Of a stretch of 64,000 nucleotides of DNA, positions 16,421 to 23,669 are shown one piece after another (the stretch's first letter is position 1; the number at the start of each line of letters is the position of its first letter). Source of the stretch: Acrocarpospora macrocephala (GTDB lineage Bacteria; Actinomycetota; Actinomycetes; Streptosporangiales; Streptosporangiaceae); the NCBI RefSeq assembly GCF_009687865.1, contig NZ_BLAE01000008.1:198362-262361 (forward strand). The letters are read 5' to 3'. The translations under genes were made by a program, and so were the position numbers. The notes beneath the pieces were generated by a model. It was not told where the DNA came from. It made no database searches and saw only the letters and a list, made by a program, of their open reading frames with translations.

Positions 16421-17223
16421 TGAGCGACGCGCTTTCCGACGCCGAGGTGGCGGCATTCGCCGCCGCCTATCCGACGGTACGGGCCGAGAAACTCCTGTGG
16501 ACCGCGAGATTTCCCGACTCGGTGATTCCGAGCACCGTATTGAACGCCGGTGACTTCTGGAGCGAAGTATCCCGCGTGCTGGCCAACGGCGCGTTTCCGG
16601 GAGGGCGGCGGCGTTTACTCGCGCTCGCGCACCGCAGTTTCCCGGCTAACGCCGCGTTCGCCGCCGGGCGGGTTCGGCGGGTTCTGCTGGTCGGGGCCAG
16701 CCCCGATGAGGAGGTCGCGCTGCGGGCCGACCGTGAGCTCAGGGAGATCCGCAAGGCGGCTCGGCTGGGTCATCTGGAGGTGGCTTCGGTGCTCGCGGCG
16801 CAGGTGTCCGATTTGCGGGCCGTACTAGCGGAGCGGCCGGACATTCTGCATTTGTCCGTGCATGGGGATGGGACGTACCTGTATTTCGAGTCGGCGCTCG
16901 GGGACGGGCAACCCGTCGCGGCCCGCGACGTGGTCACCACGCTGGCGCGTTATCGTGACGCCGACCAGGTCAGGCTGACCGGGCTGATCCTCCAGTCGTG
17001 CGAGAGCGAGTCGGTCGCCGCGGAGTTCCTGGACGTCGCCGAGGTCGTCGTCGCGCATCGGGGCCGGATCGACGACGCCTGCGCCGTCCTGTTCGCCGGA
17101 CGGCTGTACGAGGAGCTGCGGGACACCCCGTCCCTGCCCTCAGCAGTACGGAATGCGAGTGCGGACGACGAGCCGAGCTGCGACTTCCGCGACAACGTGA
17201 TCGTTCTCGTGGGGCGGGCCTGA
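16420..17223 (+). CDS. EAD1-CHAT caspase-like protease
   Basis: A 267-residue two-domain protein. Residues 1-85 fit an effector-associated domain of the EAD1 type: DAEVAAFAAAYP, LLWTARFPDS, then GDFWSEVSRVLANG and a final AHRSFPANAAF. Residues 88-267 are a compact CHAT (caspase-like) domain: strand VRRVLLVGASP, catalytic His148 in LHLSVHGDG and catalytic Cys194 in LILQSCESES. In known systems EADs bring effectors to a matching EAD on a sensor or adaptor, and CHAT proteases are activated to cut target proteins. A second EAD1 is on the E2 protein of the same operon. Its ATG overlaps the previous stop. Confidence 0.83.
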   Translation: MSDALSDAEVAAFAAAYPTVRAEKLLWTARFPDSVIPSTVLNAGDFWSEVSRVLANGAFPGGRRRLLALAHRSFPANAAFAAGRVRRVLLVGASPDEEVALRADRELREIRKAARLGHLEVASVLAAQVSDLRAVLAERPDILHLSVHGDGTYLYFESALGDGQPVAARDVVTTLARYRDADQVRLTGLILQSCESESVAAEFLDVAEVVVAHRGRIDDACAVLFAGRLYEELRDTPSLPSAVRNASADDEPSCDFRDNVIVLVGRA

Positions 17224-17224
17224 C

Positions 17225-18241
17225 GTGGAACCCGAGTGGCGTCCGGCGGTGCTGACCGCGCCCCTGCCTGGGGGGCGGGTCCGGTGTGGACTCTGTCCGT
17301 ACAACTGCGGGCTTGACGAGGGCCAGACCGGGCCCTGCCAAGTGCGCAGAAATCGGGACGGGGTGCTGGAGACGGCCACGTTCACGGCGGCGGTCGCCCA
17401 TGTCGACGCGATCGAACGCAAGCCGTTCTACCATCTGCGACCCGGCGCGCGAGTGCTCACCGTGGCCAGCCCCGGATGCACGTTCTCCTGTGGATACTGC
17501 ATCAACCACCGGCTCTCCCAGTACGGCCGGGAAGCTACGGCGCCATGGCTCGGATCCGCGGCGATCCCCGCCGAACTCGCCGCCCAGGCCCGGGCGGCCG
17601 ACGCCATGCTGGGCCTGTCCTACACCGAACCGGGCCTCGCGCCCGAGCTGACCTTGGCGCTGGCGGAACAAGGCCTGCCGATCGTGTGGAAGACCAACGG
17701 CTTCCTTACCCCCGCGGCGATCGACCTGGTGGCCCCGGTGCTACTCGGTGTCAACATCGACGTGAAAGCGGCCGATACCCGCTCGCACCGGGATCTCACA
17801 GGCGCCCCACTCGGACCAGTTCTGGACGCGATCGAACGTTTCCTCGCCGCCGGTGTCTGGGTTGAGGTCTGTACGCCCCTGATCCCCGGAGTGTCCGCCT
17901 CACCCGAACAACTCGACACCATCGCCCACCGGCTGGCCGCGATCTCCCCCGACCTGCCTTGGCATCTCCTGCGCTTCACGCCGGACTTCAAAATGCTGCT
18001 GGACCCACCCACCCCGCCCGCCATGCTCGAATCCGCCCGGAAGATCGGGCACGAGGCAGGCCTCCGGTTCGTCTACGTAGAACGGGCACTAGGCGCGCCA
18101 GGCCGACGAACGGAATGCCCGGGTTGCGCGACCACGCTGGTGGAACGCGGAATCTGGGCAACCCACGAAGTCCACCTCCGTAGCGACAAATGCCCCAACT
18201 GCGGCGCCCACATCCCCGGTCGCTGGGAGGTTCGCCCATGA
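17225..18241 (+). CDS. Radical SAM enzyme, AmmeMemoRadiSam/PFL-activase-like
   Basis: A 338-residue radical SAM protein. The [4Fe-4S] motif CxxxCxxC is Cys85-Cys89-Cys92 (CTFSCGYC). An N-terminal GRVRCGLCPYNCGLDEGQ segment with a following RRNRDGV is the extra Cys-rich lead-in of the AmmeMemoRadiSam group. The barrel continues with GLSYTEPGLAPELT and GVNIDVKAAD. Two C-terminal CxxC pairs (CPGC, CPNC) suggest a zinc ribbon. In this operon its target could be the 74-aa peptide at 21616, since it is the only short product nearby; that is inference. GTG start 1 bp after the CHAT stop; its stop overlaps the WD40 gene (ATGA). Confidence 0.85.
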   Translation: MEPEWRPAVLTAPLPGGRVRCGLCPYNCGLDEGQTGPCQVRRNRDGVLETATFTAAVAHVDAIERKPFYHLRPGARVLTVASPGCTFSCGYCINHRLSQYGREATAPWLGSAAIPAELAAQARAADAMLGLSYTEPGLAPELTLALAEQGLPIVWKTNGFLTPAAIDLVAPVLLGVNIDVKAADTRSHRDLTGAPLGPVLDAIERFLAAGVWVEVCTPLIPGVSASPEQLDTIAHRLAAISPDLPWHLLRFTPDFKMLLDPPTPPAMLESARKIGHEAGLRFVYVERALGAPGRRTECPGCATTLVERGIWATHEVHLRSDKCPNCGAHIPGRWEVRP

Positions 18242-21200
18242 CCGACCCACGCCTCCGCGCCTGGGCCACCGCCCACGCCCGCTCAGCGGGCCGCTCGGGC
18301 ATGCACCAGTCCGCCGGTACGGCAGGCGCCATCGAACTCGTCGACCAGGAAACCTGGCTCCCCCGCGACACCGCGATCCGCGCCCTGGACTGGACGTTCC
18401 TCGAGGACGGCCGCCCGGCGCTCGCCTGCTCCGACGGCGCCTCGGTGTACGTGCTGGACGGGGAGACCGGCGCGATCATGTCAGGCTGGGGGACACCCAC
18501 CGCGGTCGTCCGATGGTGGCGGCGGAAAAAGCCGGACGCCGACTATCTCATGATCGCCAACGGCGACCTGGCGTTGCTCTTCCACCCGCACGGCGATTCC
18601 CCGGAGCGGCCCGAGATCCGCGCGGCCCCCCTCGGCACGGCCATTCAGACCGTCGCCGCCTCCTCGGAGAATTCCCTGTTCGCGGCCGCCGGGCTGAGCA
18701 AGGAAGTGGTCCTGTTCCGCCTGAGCCGGTCCCATGGGCTGACCCGGGACTCCACCCTGCTTGGACATCGCGACTGGGTCGTCGACCTGGCCTGGTGCCG
18801 TGATCTCCTGGCCAGCGCGAGCGCGGACGGCACCGCCAAGGTGTGGAACGGCAAGACCGGTCGGCTCCTCCAGACGCTCGACCACCGCGGCTGGGTCTCG
18901 CACGTGGCCTTCGCGGAACTCCCCGACGGCACCATGCTCCTGGCGACCGCCGCCCAGGACGGAAAGGTACGCGTCTGGAACCCCCTCACCGGCGAGCTGA
19001 TCCACACGCTGACCGGCCACATGATGGAGGTCTCCTGCGTCGCGTGGACGGTACTCCCCAACGGCCGGGCATTGCTGGCGTCGAGTGGTTACGACCAGAT
19101 CGTCCGGGTGTGGGATGGCCAGACCGGCGCCCGCCTGACCGAGAGCGCGCCCCTCGGCGACATCCTGCACGCCGTCATCTGGGGACCCACCCGCGATGGC
19201 AGGCTCAGACTGGTGGCCGGCGGCGCGGCGGGCGGCCTCGACGTCTTCACTCTGATCATCGACACCTCGACGACCGAGACCGATTCGCGCAAGGCCAAAG
19301 CGGCCAAGAAGGTCAAGCCGATCAAGTCGCTGACCGCCGACTCCGTCCCGCTGCCCGCTGGAGTCGACCCGAATCTGAGATCCTGGCCCCTGCCCGGCGA
19401 TCTGATCGCCACCACGCTCAAGACCCACACGATCCGCGTGGTCAACCGAACCGGCGAGCACGTATTCGATCTTGCGGGCCACAAGGGATTGATTCTGTCG
19501 GTAGAGGGATATGTTGACGCCGCTGGGCGATTTCTGGTGGGGAGCGTGGCGGCTGACGGAGCGCGAGTGTGGAGCGACATCAGCCCCCACCTTGGGGCGA
19601 TTGAGTCGGGACCCATCTGGATGATGGGAAGCCCGGTGGATGACGGTGTGGGAATGCCGACCAACCCGGTGGAGGTCGCATCATCACGTGAATCATCAGT
19701 CGGCCAGATGCGAAGCGTGGCCTGGGGGACACGTCCAGATGGTGACGTCATTTTCGCCGTGGGGGGTACTGCGGGCGTCATAGTGTTGAACCTGTCGCGC
19801 GACCGAGCGCCCATACGTCATCGTCGAGGTCAGGTGACGTCGGTCGCCTCGGCCGAACTCCCCGACGGAGAGCTTCGGCTGGCCATCGCGGTTCCCCGCG
19901 CGGGCATAGAGATCCTCGACTCGAGGAACGAAACCATCGCCACGCTGCACCACACCTCCTCGCCGAACGCCGTCGCGTGGGCGGTTCTCCCTGACGGAGA
20001 TCTGCGTCTGGCGAGTTGTGGTGTCGATGGTGTCGTCAAGGTCTGGAACGCCGAAGACGAGCAGGTCACGACCTTGTCCGGGCACAACAAAGCCGCCAAC
20101 GCGGTCGCGTGGGCGGTGCTTCCCGACGACAGGCTGCTGCTCGCGAGCGGCGGCAGCGACGCCGTCGTCCACATCTACAACGGCCACTCCGGCAAGGTGC
20201 TGGCCTCGGTGACCGGATACGGCGGGCCGGTCATCTCGCTCAGCTGGGAGATCCGCCCGGACGGCACCATCGAGCTGTGGACCAGATCGTCCAGCGGCAC
20301 CGACCGCTTCGAGGTCAAGATCACCCCACCGCTCCCACCGCTTCCACCGGTTGAGCCGGTAAGGGCAGCACCCCCTCCACCGAGAGAGCGTATTCTTCCC
20401 GGATCGATCGCAGCAGGACTGCTCAAACTGGGCGAAGGAGCCCTGTGGCCCGCGCTCGGATTGGTCACCGATCTGATCAGCCTCACCGCCCCCACGGTCG
20501 GCTCGCTGCACGATCCCCAGCTCAAAGCCTTCGAGCAGCACCCGGGCATCGTCCGGCTCCGCGCTCTCGCCTGGCCGGAAGCGGCCCGCACCGCATTCGC
20601 CGCCCTGCTCCTGGCCCCCCTGGACCACAGCCCGATCTTCACCCCTCCAACCGACGGATCGGACGAGATCGAGACAGCGCTCGCCCACGCCCTGACCACC
20701 GATCCCATCCGCGCCGTCGCCACCGGCTTCGACCTGGACCAACTGAGCCGCGCCGCCTACGGAATCACCGAGCAGACGATCACCCTCCTGTCGCTGATCG
20801 GGTCACAAACCGCCATGGACGACCCGCTGCTCCCCCTCCGGATGAACCACCACGTCCCGCACCTCCCCACCCTCACCGAACGCCAACTCCGCCTGCTCGC
20901 CGACCAAAGCCACACCCCTGACCGGCGGTTACGCCGCTCCGGCGGTGGAACGCTCCGGCACACTCCCGGCACAGCGGGCATCATCCGCCATGGCCAGCCG
21001 ACCCACCTCCTCCACACCGACCTAGCCCTCCCGGTCGACCTGTTCAACCTCCGCAGCCTGCAAAGCCAACTCCTCTACCGCCGCCACACCACCCCCCAAC
21101 CCCCGGTCCCCCGCCCGCTGACCCTCATCCTCGACACCACCCCTCCCACGTACGGGCCGGCAGAACAAGCCCTACGCCTGGCCGCCCATGCCCTCACGGT

Positions 21201-21603
21201 GGCCTCCTGGGCGTACGGACTGGAACCCATCCTGATCACCCTGACCGACCCCGACCAGCCGATGCCCCTCGCAGGAATCGAGCAACTCCTGCGAATGTGG
21301 ACAAGCCGCACCCTCGAAGCCCCGCATCCCGCCCTGGAGAAGGCCCTCGACACCGCTTCGGCGACCGCCAGAACGACGGTGGCCCTGCTGCACCAGCACG
21401 CACCACGCCGCGGCCACACCGCCAGCTCGTCCGTCCCTTTCGTCACCACCCGGCACCCGGCCGAGCCCGTGGGGCCGCGCGCCGGAAACGCGTACCACTA
21501 CGAACTGCCGCCCAGCCCGGGCGGCGCCGATCTCACCGCGCTCATCAACGCGCTCCTGCTCCCCGGAACGGCCCGCCAAGCCTCCACCCGACCACGCCCG
21601 TGA
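18238..21603 (+). CDS. Giant WD40 beta-propeller protein with C-terminal vWA-like domain
   Basis: A 1121-residue protein. Residues about 40-695 hold roughly 12-14 WD-type blades, for example LASASADGTAKVWNGKTG, LATAAQDGKVRVWNPLTG and LASCGVDGVVKVWNAEDE; that is enough for two propellers. A Pro-rich linker follows (PPLPPLPPVEP). Residues from about 955 onward look like a von Willebrand A fold: LTLILDTTPPTYGPAEQALR, where the metal-site DxSxS is altered to DTTPP. The region between has no clear family. In AAA+/vWA/MoxR conflict systems such a protein is the sensing scaffold, and that role fits here. Its ATG overlaps the radical SAM stop. No signal peptide, so it is cytoplasmic. Confidence 0.82.
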   Translation: MTDPRLRAWATAHARSAGRSGMHQSAGTAGAIELVDQETWLPRDTAIRALDWTFLEDGRPALACSDGASVYVLDGETGAIMSGWGTPTAVVRWWRRKKPDADYLMIANGDLALLFHPHGDSPERPEIRAAPLGTAIQTVAASSENSLFAAAGLSKEVVLFRLSRSHGLTRDSTLLGHRDWVVDLAWCRDLLASASADGTAKVWNGKTGRLLQTLDHRGWVSHVAFAELPDGTMLLATAAQDGKVRVWNPLTGELIHTLTGHMMEVSCVAWTVLPNGRALLASSGYDQIVRVWDGQTGARLTESAPLGDILHAVIWGPTRDGRLRLVAGGAAGGLDVFTLIIDTSTTETDSRKAKAAKKVKPIKSLTADSVPLPAGVDPNLRSWPLPGDLIATTLKTHTIRVVNRTGEHVFDLAGHKGLILSVEGYVDAAGRFLVGSVAADGARVWSDISPHLGAIESGPIWMMGSPVDDGVGMPTNPVEVASSRESSVGQMRSVAWGTRPDGDVIFAVGGTAGVIVLNLSRDRAPIRHRRGQVTSVASAELPDGELRLAIAVPRAGIEILDSRNETIATLHHTSSPNAVAWAVLPDGDLRLASCGVDGVVKVWNAEDEQVTTLSGHNKAANAVAWAVLPDDRLLLASGGSDAVVHIYNGHSGKVLASVTGYGGPVISLSWEIRPDGTIELWTRSSSGTDRFEVKITPPLPPLPPVEPVRAAPPPPRERILPGSIAAGLLKLGEGALWPALGLVTDLISLTAPTVGSLHDPQLKAFEQHPGIVRLRALAWPEAARTAFAALLLAPLDHSPIFTPPTDGSDEIETALAHALTTDPIRAVATGFDLDQLSRAAYGITEQTITLLSLIGSQTAMDDPLLPLRMNHHVPHLPTLTERQLRLLADQSHTPDRRLRRSGGGTLRHTPGTAGIIRHGQPTHLLHTDLALPVDLFNLRSLQSQLLYRRHTTPQPPVPRPLTLILDTTPPTYGPAEQALRLAAHALTVASWAYGLEPILITLTDPDQPMPLAGIEQLLRMWTSRTLEAPHPALEKALDTASATARTTVALLHQHAPRRGHTASSSVPFVTTRHPAEPVGPRAGNAYHYELPPSPGGADLTALINALLLPGTARQASTRPRP

Positions 21604-21615
21604 GGAGTCACCCCG

Positions 21616-21840
21616 ATGGCCGACCACAGGTTCGTCGCCTCCCTGCCCGACTTGATCGACCCCGCCGAATATGACGCCCACCCGGACGGCGGCCTGATCC
21701 GGCTGCGGATCACCGTCACGGACACGGGCGTGGAGGTGCTCGGCGACGGGATGCGCCCCGAGCAGATCGAAGCGGTGCTCGACGCCCTCAACGGCCCGGA
21801 CGAGGAAGGCCCCGAGATGGAGCAGATGCTGTGCGGCTAG
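21616..21840 (+). CDS. 74-residue peptide ending Leu-Cys-Gly
   Basis: A small acidic protein with its own strong ribosome site (GAGGAG) 12 bp after the WD40 gene. It has a predicted beta hairpin (GGLIRLRITVTDTGVEVLG), a helix (MRPEQIEAVLDALNG) and an acidic tail EEGPEMEQMLCG. Two readings are possible. One is a substrate of the radical SAM enzyme, modified near its only Cys (residue 73); I recall that peptides of this kind are annotated next to FtsH-type ternary systems but cannot check. The other is a free ubiquitin-like modifier, since it ends in Gly and the operon has E1, E2 and JAMM genes. It has one Gly, not the usual Gly-Gly. No signal peptide. Confidence 0.65.
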   Translation: MADHRFVASLPDLIDPAEYDAHPDGGLIRLRITVTDTGVEVLGDGMRPEQIEAVLDALNGPDEEGPEMEQMLCG

Positions 21841-21889
21841 ATGACGCCCTCGCGGGTCCTGACGGCACTGTGCCGGTAGATGACGCCCG
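21829..21889 (+). repeat. Short direct repeat at the peptide gene's 3' end
   Basis: CTGTGCGGCTAGATGACGCCC (21829-21849) recurs as CTGTGCCGGTAGATGACGCCC (21868-21888), a 39-bp offset. The first copy holds the peptide's last codons and stop; the second is a decayed copy that creates a spurious 12-codon frame. Confidence 0.7.
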
Positions 21890-21913
21890 CACCGGTGCGA
21901 GGAGGAAAGCCCC

Positions 21914-22477
21914 GTGCGATTAGAGGAGGAGTTGACGCGCGGCATCGAGGCCGGGCTCGCGCCGGCGCCGAGCGAACCGGAGACGCGCGAGGGCCGGGCG
22001 GTGACCGTGCCGTCGCACTGGTGGTTCAACCTGGTCTGCCACACGTGCGGGCATACGTTCCGGCGCGGCGACGCAGTCCTGGTCGACTTGGTGGCCCGTA
22101 TGGTGCGGCATCTCGAACCGGGACTGGACTGCGCGGGTGGACCCGGCGCCGAGCCGTCCGCCACAGTCGCTGAATTCGCCGCCGGTCTACAGGACGGCTG
22201 GCCCGCGTCCGTCCCTTTGGTACGGCTGGCGAAGGACGACTGGCGCGTGCCACGCCCGGGACAGCGCCACGCGGCCCCGCGCTGTCGCTACTGCGCCCAC
22301 ACGTTCCGCCCGGGCGAGCACATCGTGGTGTGCCCGTGCCGGGTCGGTGATCCCGCCTGCGGGGCGGCCGTGCACCGCGACCCAGCGCGCGGCCTGTCCT
22401 GCTGGGAACGCTGGCAACCGGACGGCGTGGTGGCCATCTGCCCGGTCGCCAAGACCAAGGTGACCGACCATGGCTGA
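21914..22477 (+). CDS. Zinc-binding RING-like protein, possible E3-type factor
   Basis: A 187-residue protein with many Cys/His pairs. An N-terminal CHTCGHTF motif near residue 45 and a C-terminal cluster CRYCAHTFRPGEHIVVCPC, followed by GDPACGAAVHRDP and SCWERW, give a C-x2-C...C-x-C...C...H...C order like a RING or related treble-clef finger. Position directly before the E1 gene, which it overlaps by 8 bp, suggests an E3-like role in the same conjugation pathway. No published family is certain to me. GTG start after GAGGAGGAAAG. Confidence 0.68.
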   Translation: MRLEEELTRGIEAGLAPAPSEPETREGRAVTVPSHWWFNLVCHTCGHTFRRGDAVLVDLVARMVRHLEPGLDCAGGPGAEPSATVAEFAAGLQDGWPASVPLVRLAKDDWRVPRPGQRHAAPRCRYCAHTFRPGEHIVVCPCRVGDPACGAAVHRDPARGLSCWERWQPDGVVAICPVAKTKVTDHG

Positions 22478-22580
22478 TAGCCACCCGGTGATCGACCCCG
22501 GACGGGAGCCCACAGGGACCGGAATGGCTGACGGCCAGCCCCTGGTGACTGACATGGCTGACAGCCTGCCCGGTCGGGAG
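22470..22580 (+). repeat. Triplicated start region of the E1 gene
   Basis: ATGGCTGAYRGCC occurs at 22470, 22524 and 22554, all in the same frame (offsets 54 and 30 bp). Each could serve as a start codon, giving proteins that differ by 18 and 28 residues at the N-terminus. Confidence 0.75.
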
Positions 22581-23669
22581 TCCGCGTACGACCGGCAGCG
22601 GCTTATCCCCGGCTGGGATCAGGACCGGCTGGCCGCCGCGACGGTGGTGGTCGCCGGGGTGGGCGCAGTCGGAAACGAGATCGCCAAGAACCTCGCGCTC
22701 GCGGGTGTCGGCCGGTTGATTCTGTGCGACCCGGACACCGTGTCCGTCACCAATCTGAGCCGTACCGTCCTGTTCACCCCCGATGACCTGCACGGCGCGA
22801 AAGCCGAGGTAGCGGCCGAGGGCCTCCGCCGCCTGGTCCCCACGCTCCAGGTGGAGCCCCGGATCGCGCCCTTGATCAGTGGCGTCGGTCTCGGCGAGCT
22901 GGCGGACGCGACCCTGGTGGTCGGCGCCGTGGACACCATCAGGGCCCGCATGCAGCTGCTCGGCCGCTGTGCGCTGGTCGGCGCCACCCTCATCGACTCG
23001 GGCACCCAGCCCTGGGGCGGCGAGGTCCGCTTCCGCCCGCCCCAGCCGGACGAACCGTGTTACGCCTGCACCCTGACCGAACACCAGCGCAGCCACAGCG
23101 ACCTGCCGTGGAGCTGTTTCGAACCGCGTGACACCGGCCCGGAGCCCGCCAGCATCGCGGCTGCGGCACTGATCGGAGCCTGGGCCACCACCGCCGCGCT
23201 GGAGTTCCTGATGGGCCGCCCCCCGGCCTGGCGGCTCCTCTCCGTCGAGTTGAGCGGGCGCACCGGCCCGGTGCAAATCCGCCGCGACCCCTCCTGCCCG
23301 TACCACCATCCATGGACAAACCCCCCGTCACCGCTGGCGTCGAGCGCCGAGACGACCGTGGCCGAACTCCTCACCGAGTTCGCCCCAGAAGACGAGCCCG
23401 AAACATGGACCGACTTCCCGCTTCCCCTGTTCTGCCGAGTGTGCGGCCTTTATCCTCAACTGGCAGATCGGCACGACGGAGTCACCGACCGTGACCACGT
23501 CCGGCTGTGCGCGCGGTGCGGCGCGCTGCTGCGGTCCGTCACCAGCGTGCGCCTGCGGGACGCCGCACCTGACCTCCGGCTGCGGGAGTTGGGCGTCGCA
23601 CCAGAGGAGATCCTGCCCGTCCGCGGAGCACAGGGAGAGCGCCGATGTGTGCGTTTGAGTCGCGACTAG
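22470..23669 (+). CDS. E1-like (ThiF/MoeB) ubiquitin-activating enzyme homologue
   Basis: A 399-residue protein. The adenylation domain begins near residue 40 with YDRQRLIPGWDQDRL, then GVGAVGNEIAKNLALAGVGR (nucleotide loop), the LILCDPDTVSVTNLSR strand and DDLHGAKAEVAA. A PCYACTL pair and the later WSCFEPRDTGPEPAS region correspond to the zinc and active-Cys area of the family. A C-terminal zinc ribbon (CRVCGLYP, then LCARCGALL) is extra. It should adenylate the C-terminus of a small modifier and pass it to the E2 encoded next. The first 40 residues contain three copies of a MAD(S/G)xP start; the true start may be 22470, 22524 or 22554. Confidence 0.85.
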   Translation: MADSHPVIDPGREPTGTGMADGQPLVTDMADSLPGRESAYDRQRLIPGWDQDRLAAATVVVAGVGAVGNEIAKNLALAGVGRLILCDPDTVSVTNLSRTVLFTPDDLHGAKAEVAAEGLRRLVPTLQVEPRIAPLISGVGLGELADATLVVGAVDTIRARMQLLGRCALVGATLIDSGTQPWGGEVRFRPPQPDEPCYACTLTEHQRSHSDLPWSCFEPRDTGPEPASIAAAALIGAWATTAALEFLMGRPPAWRLLSVELSGRTGPVQIRRDPSCPYHHPWTNPPSPLASSAETTVAELLTEFAPEDEPETWTDFPLPLFCRVCGLYPQLADRHDGVTDRDHVRLCARCGALLRSVTSVRLRDAAPDLRLRELGVAPEEILPVRGAQGERRCVRLSRD

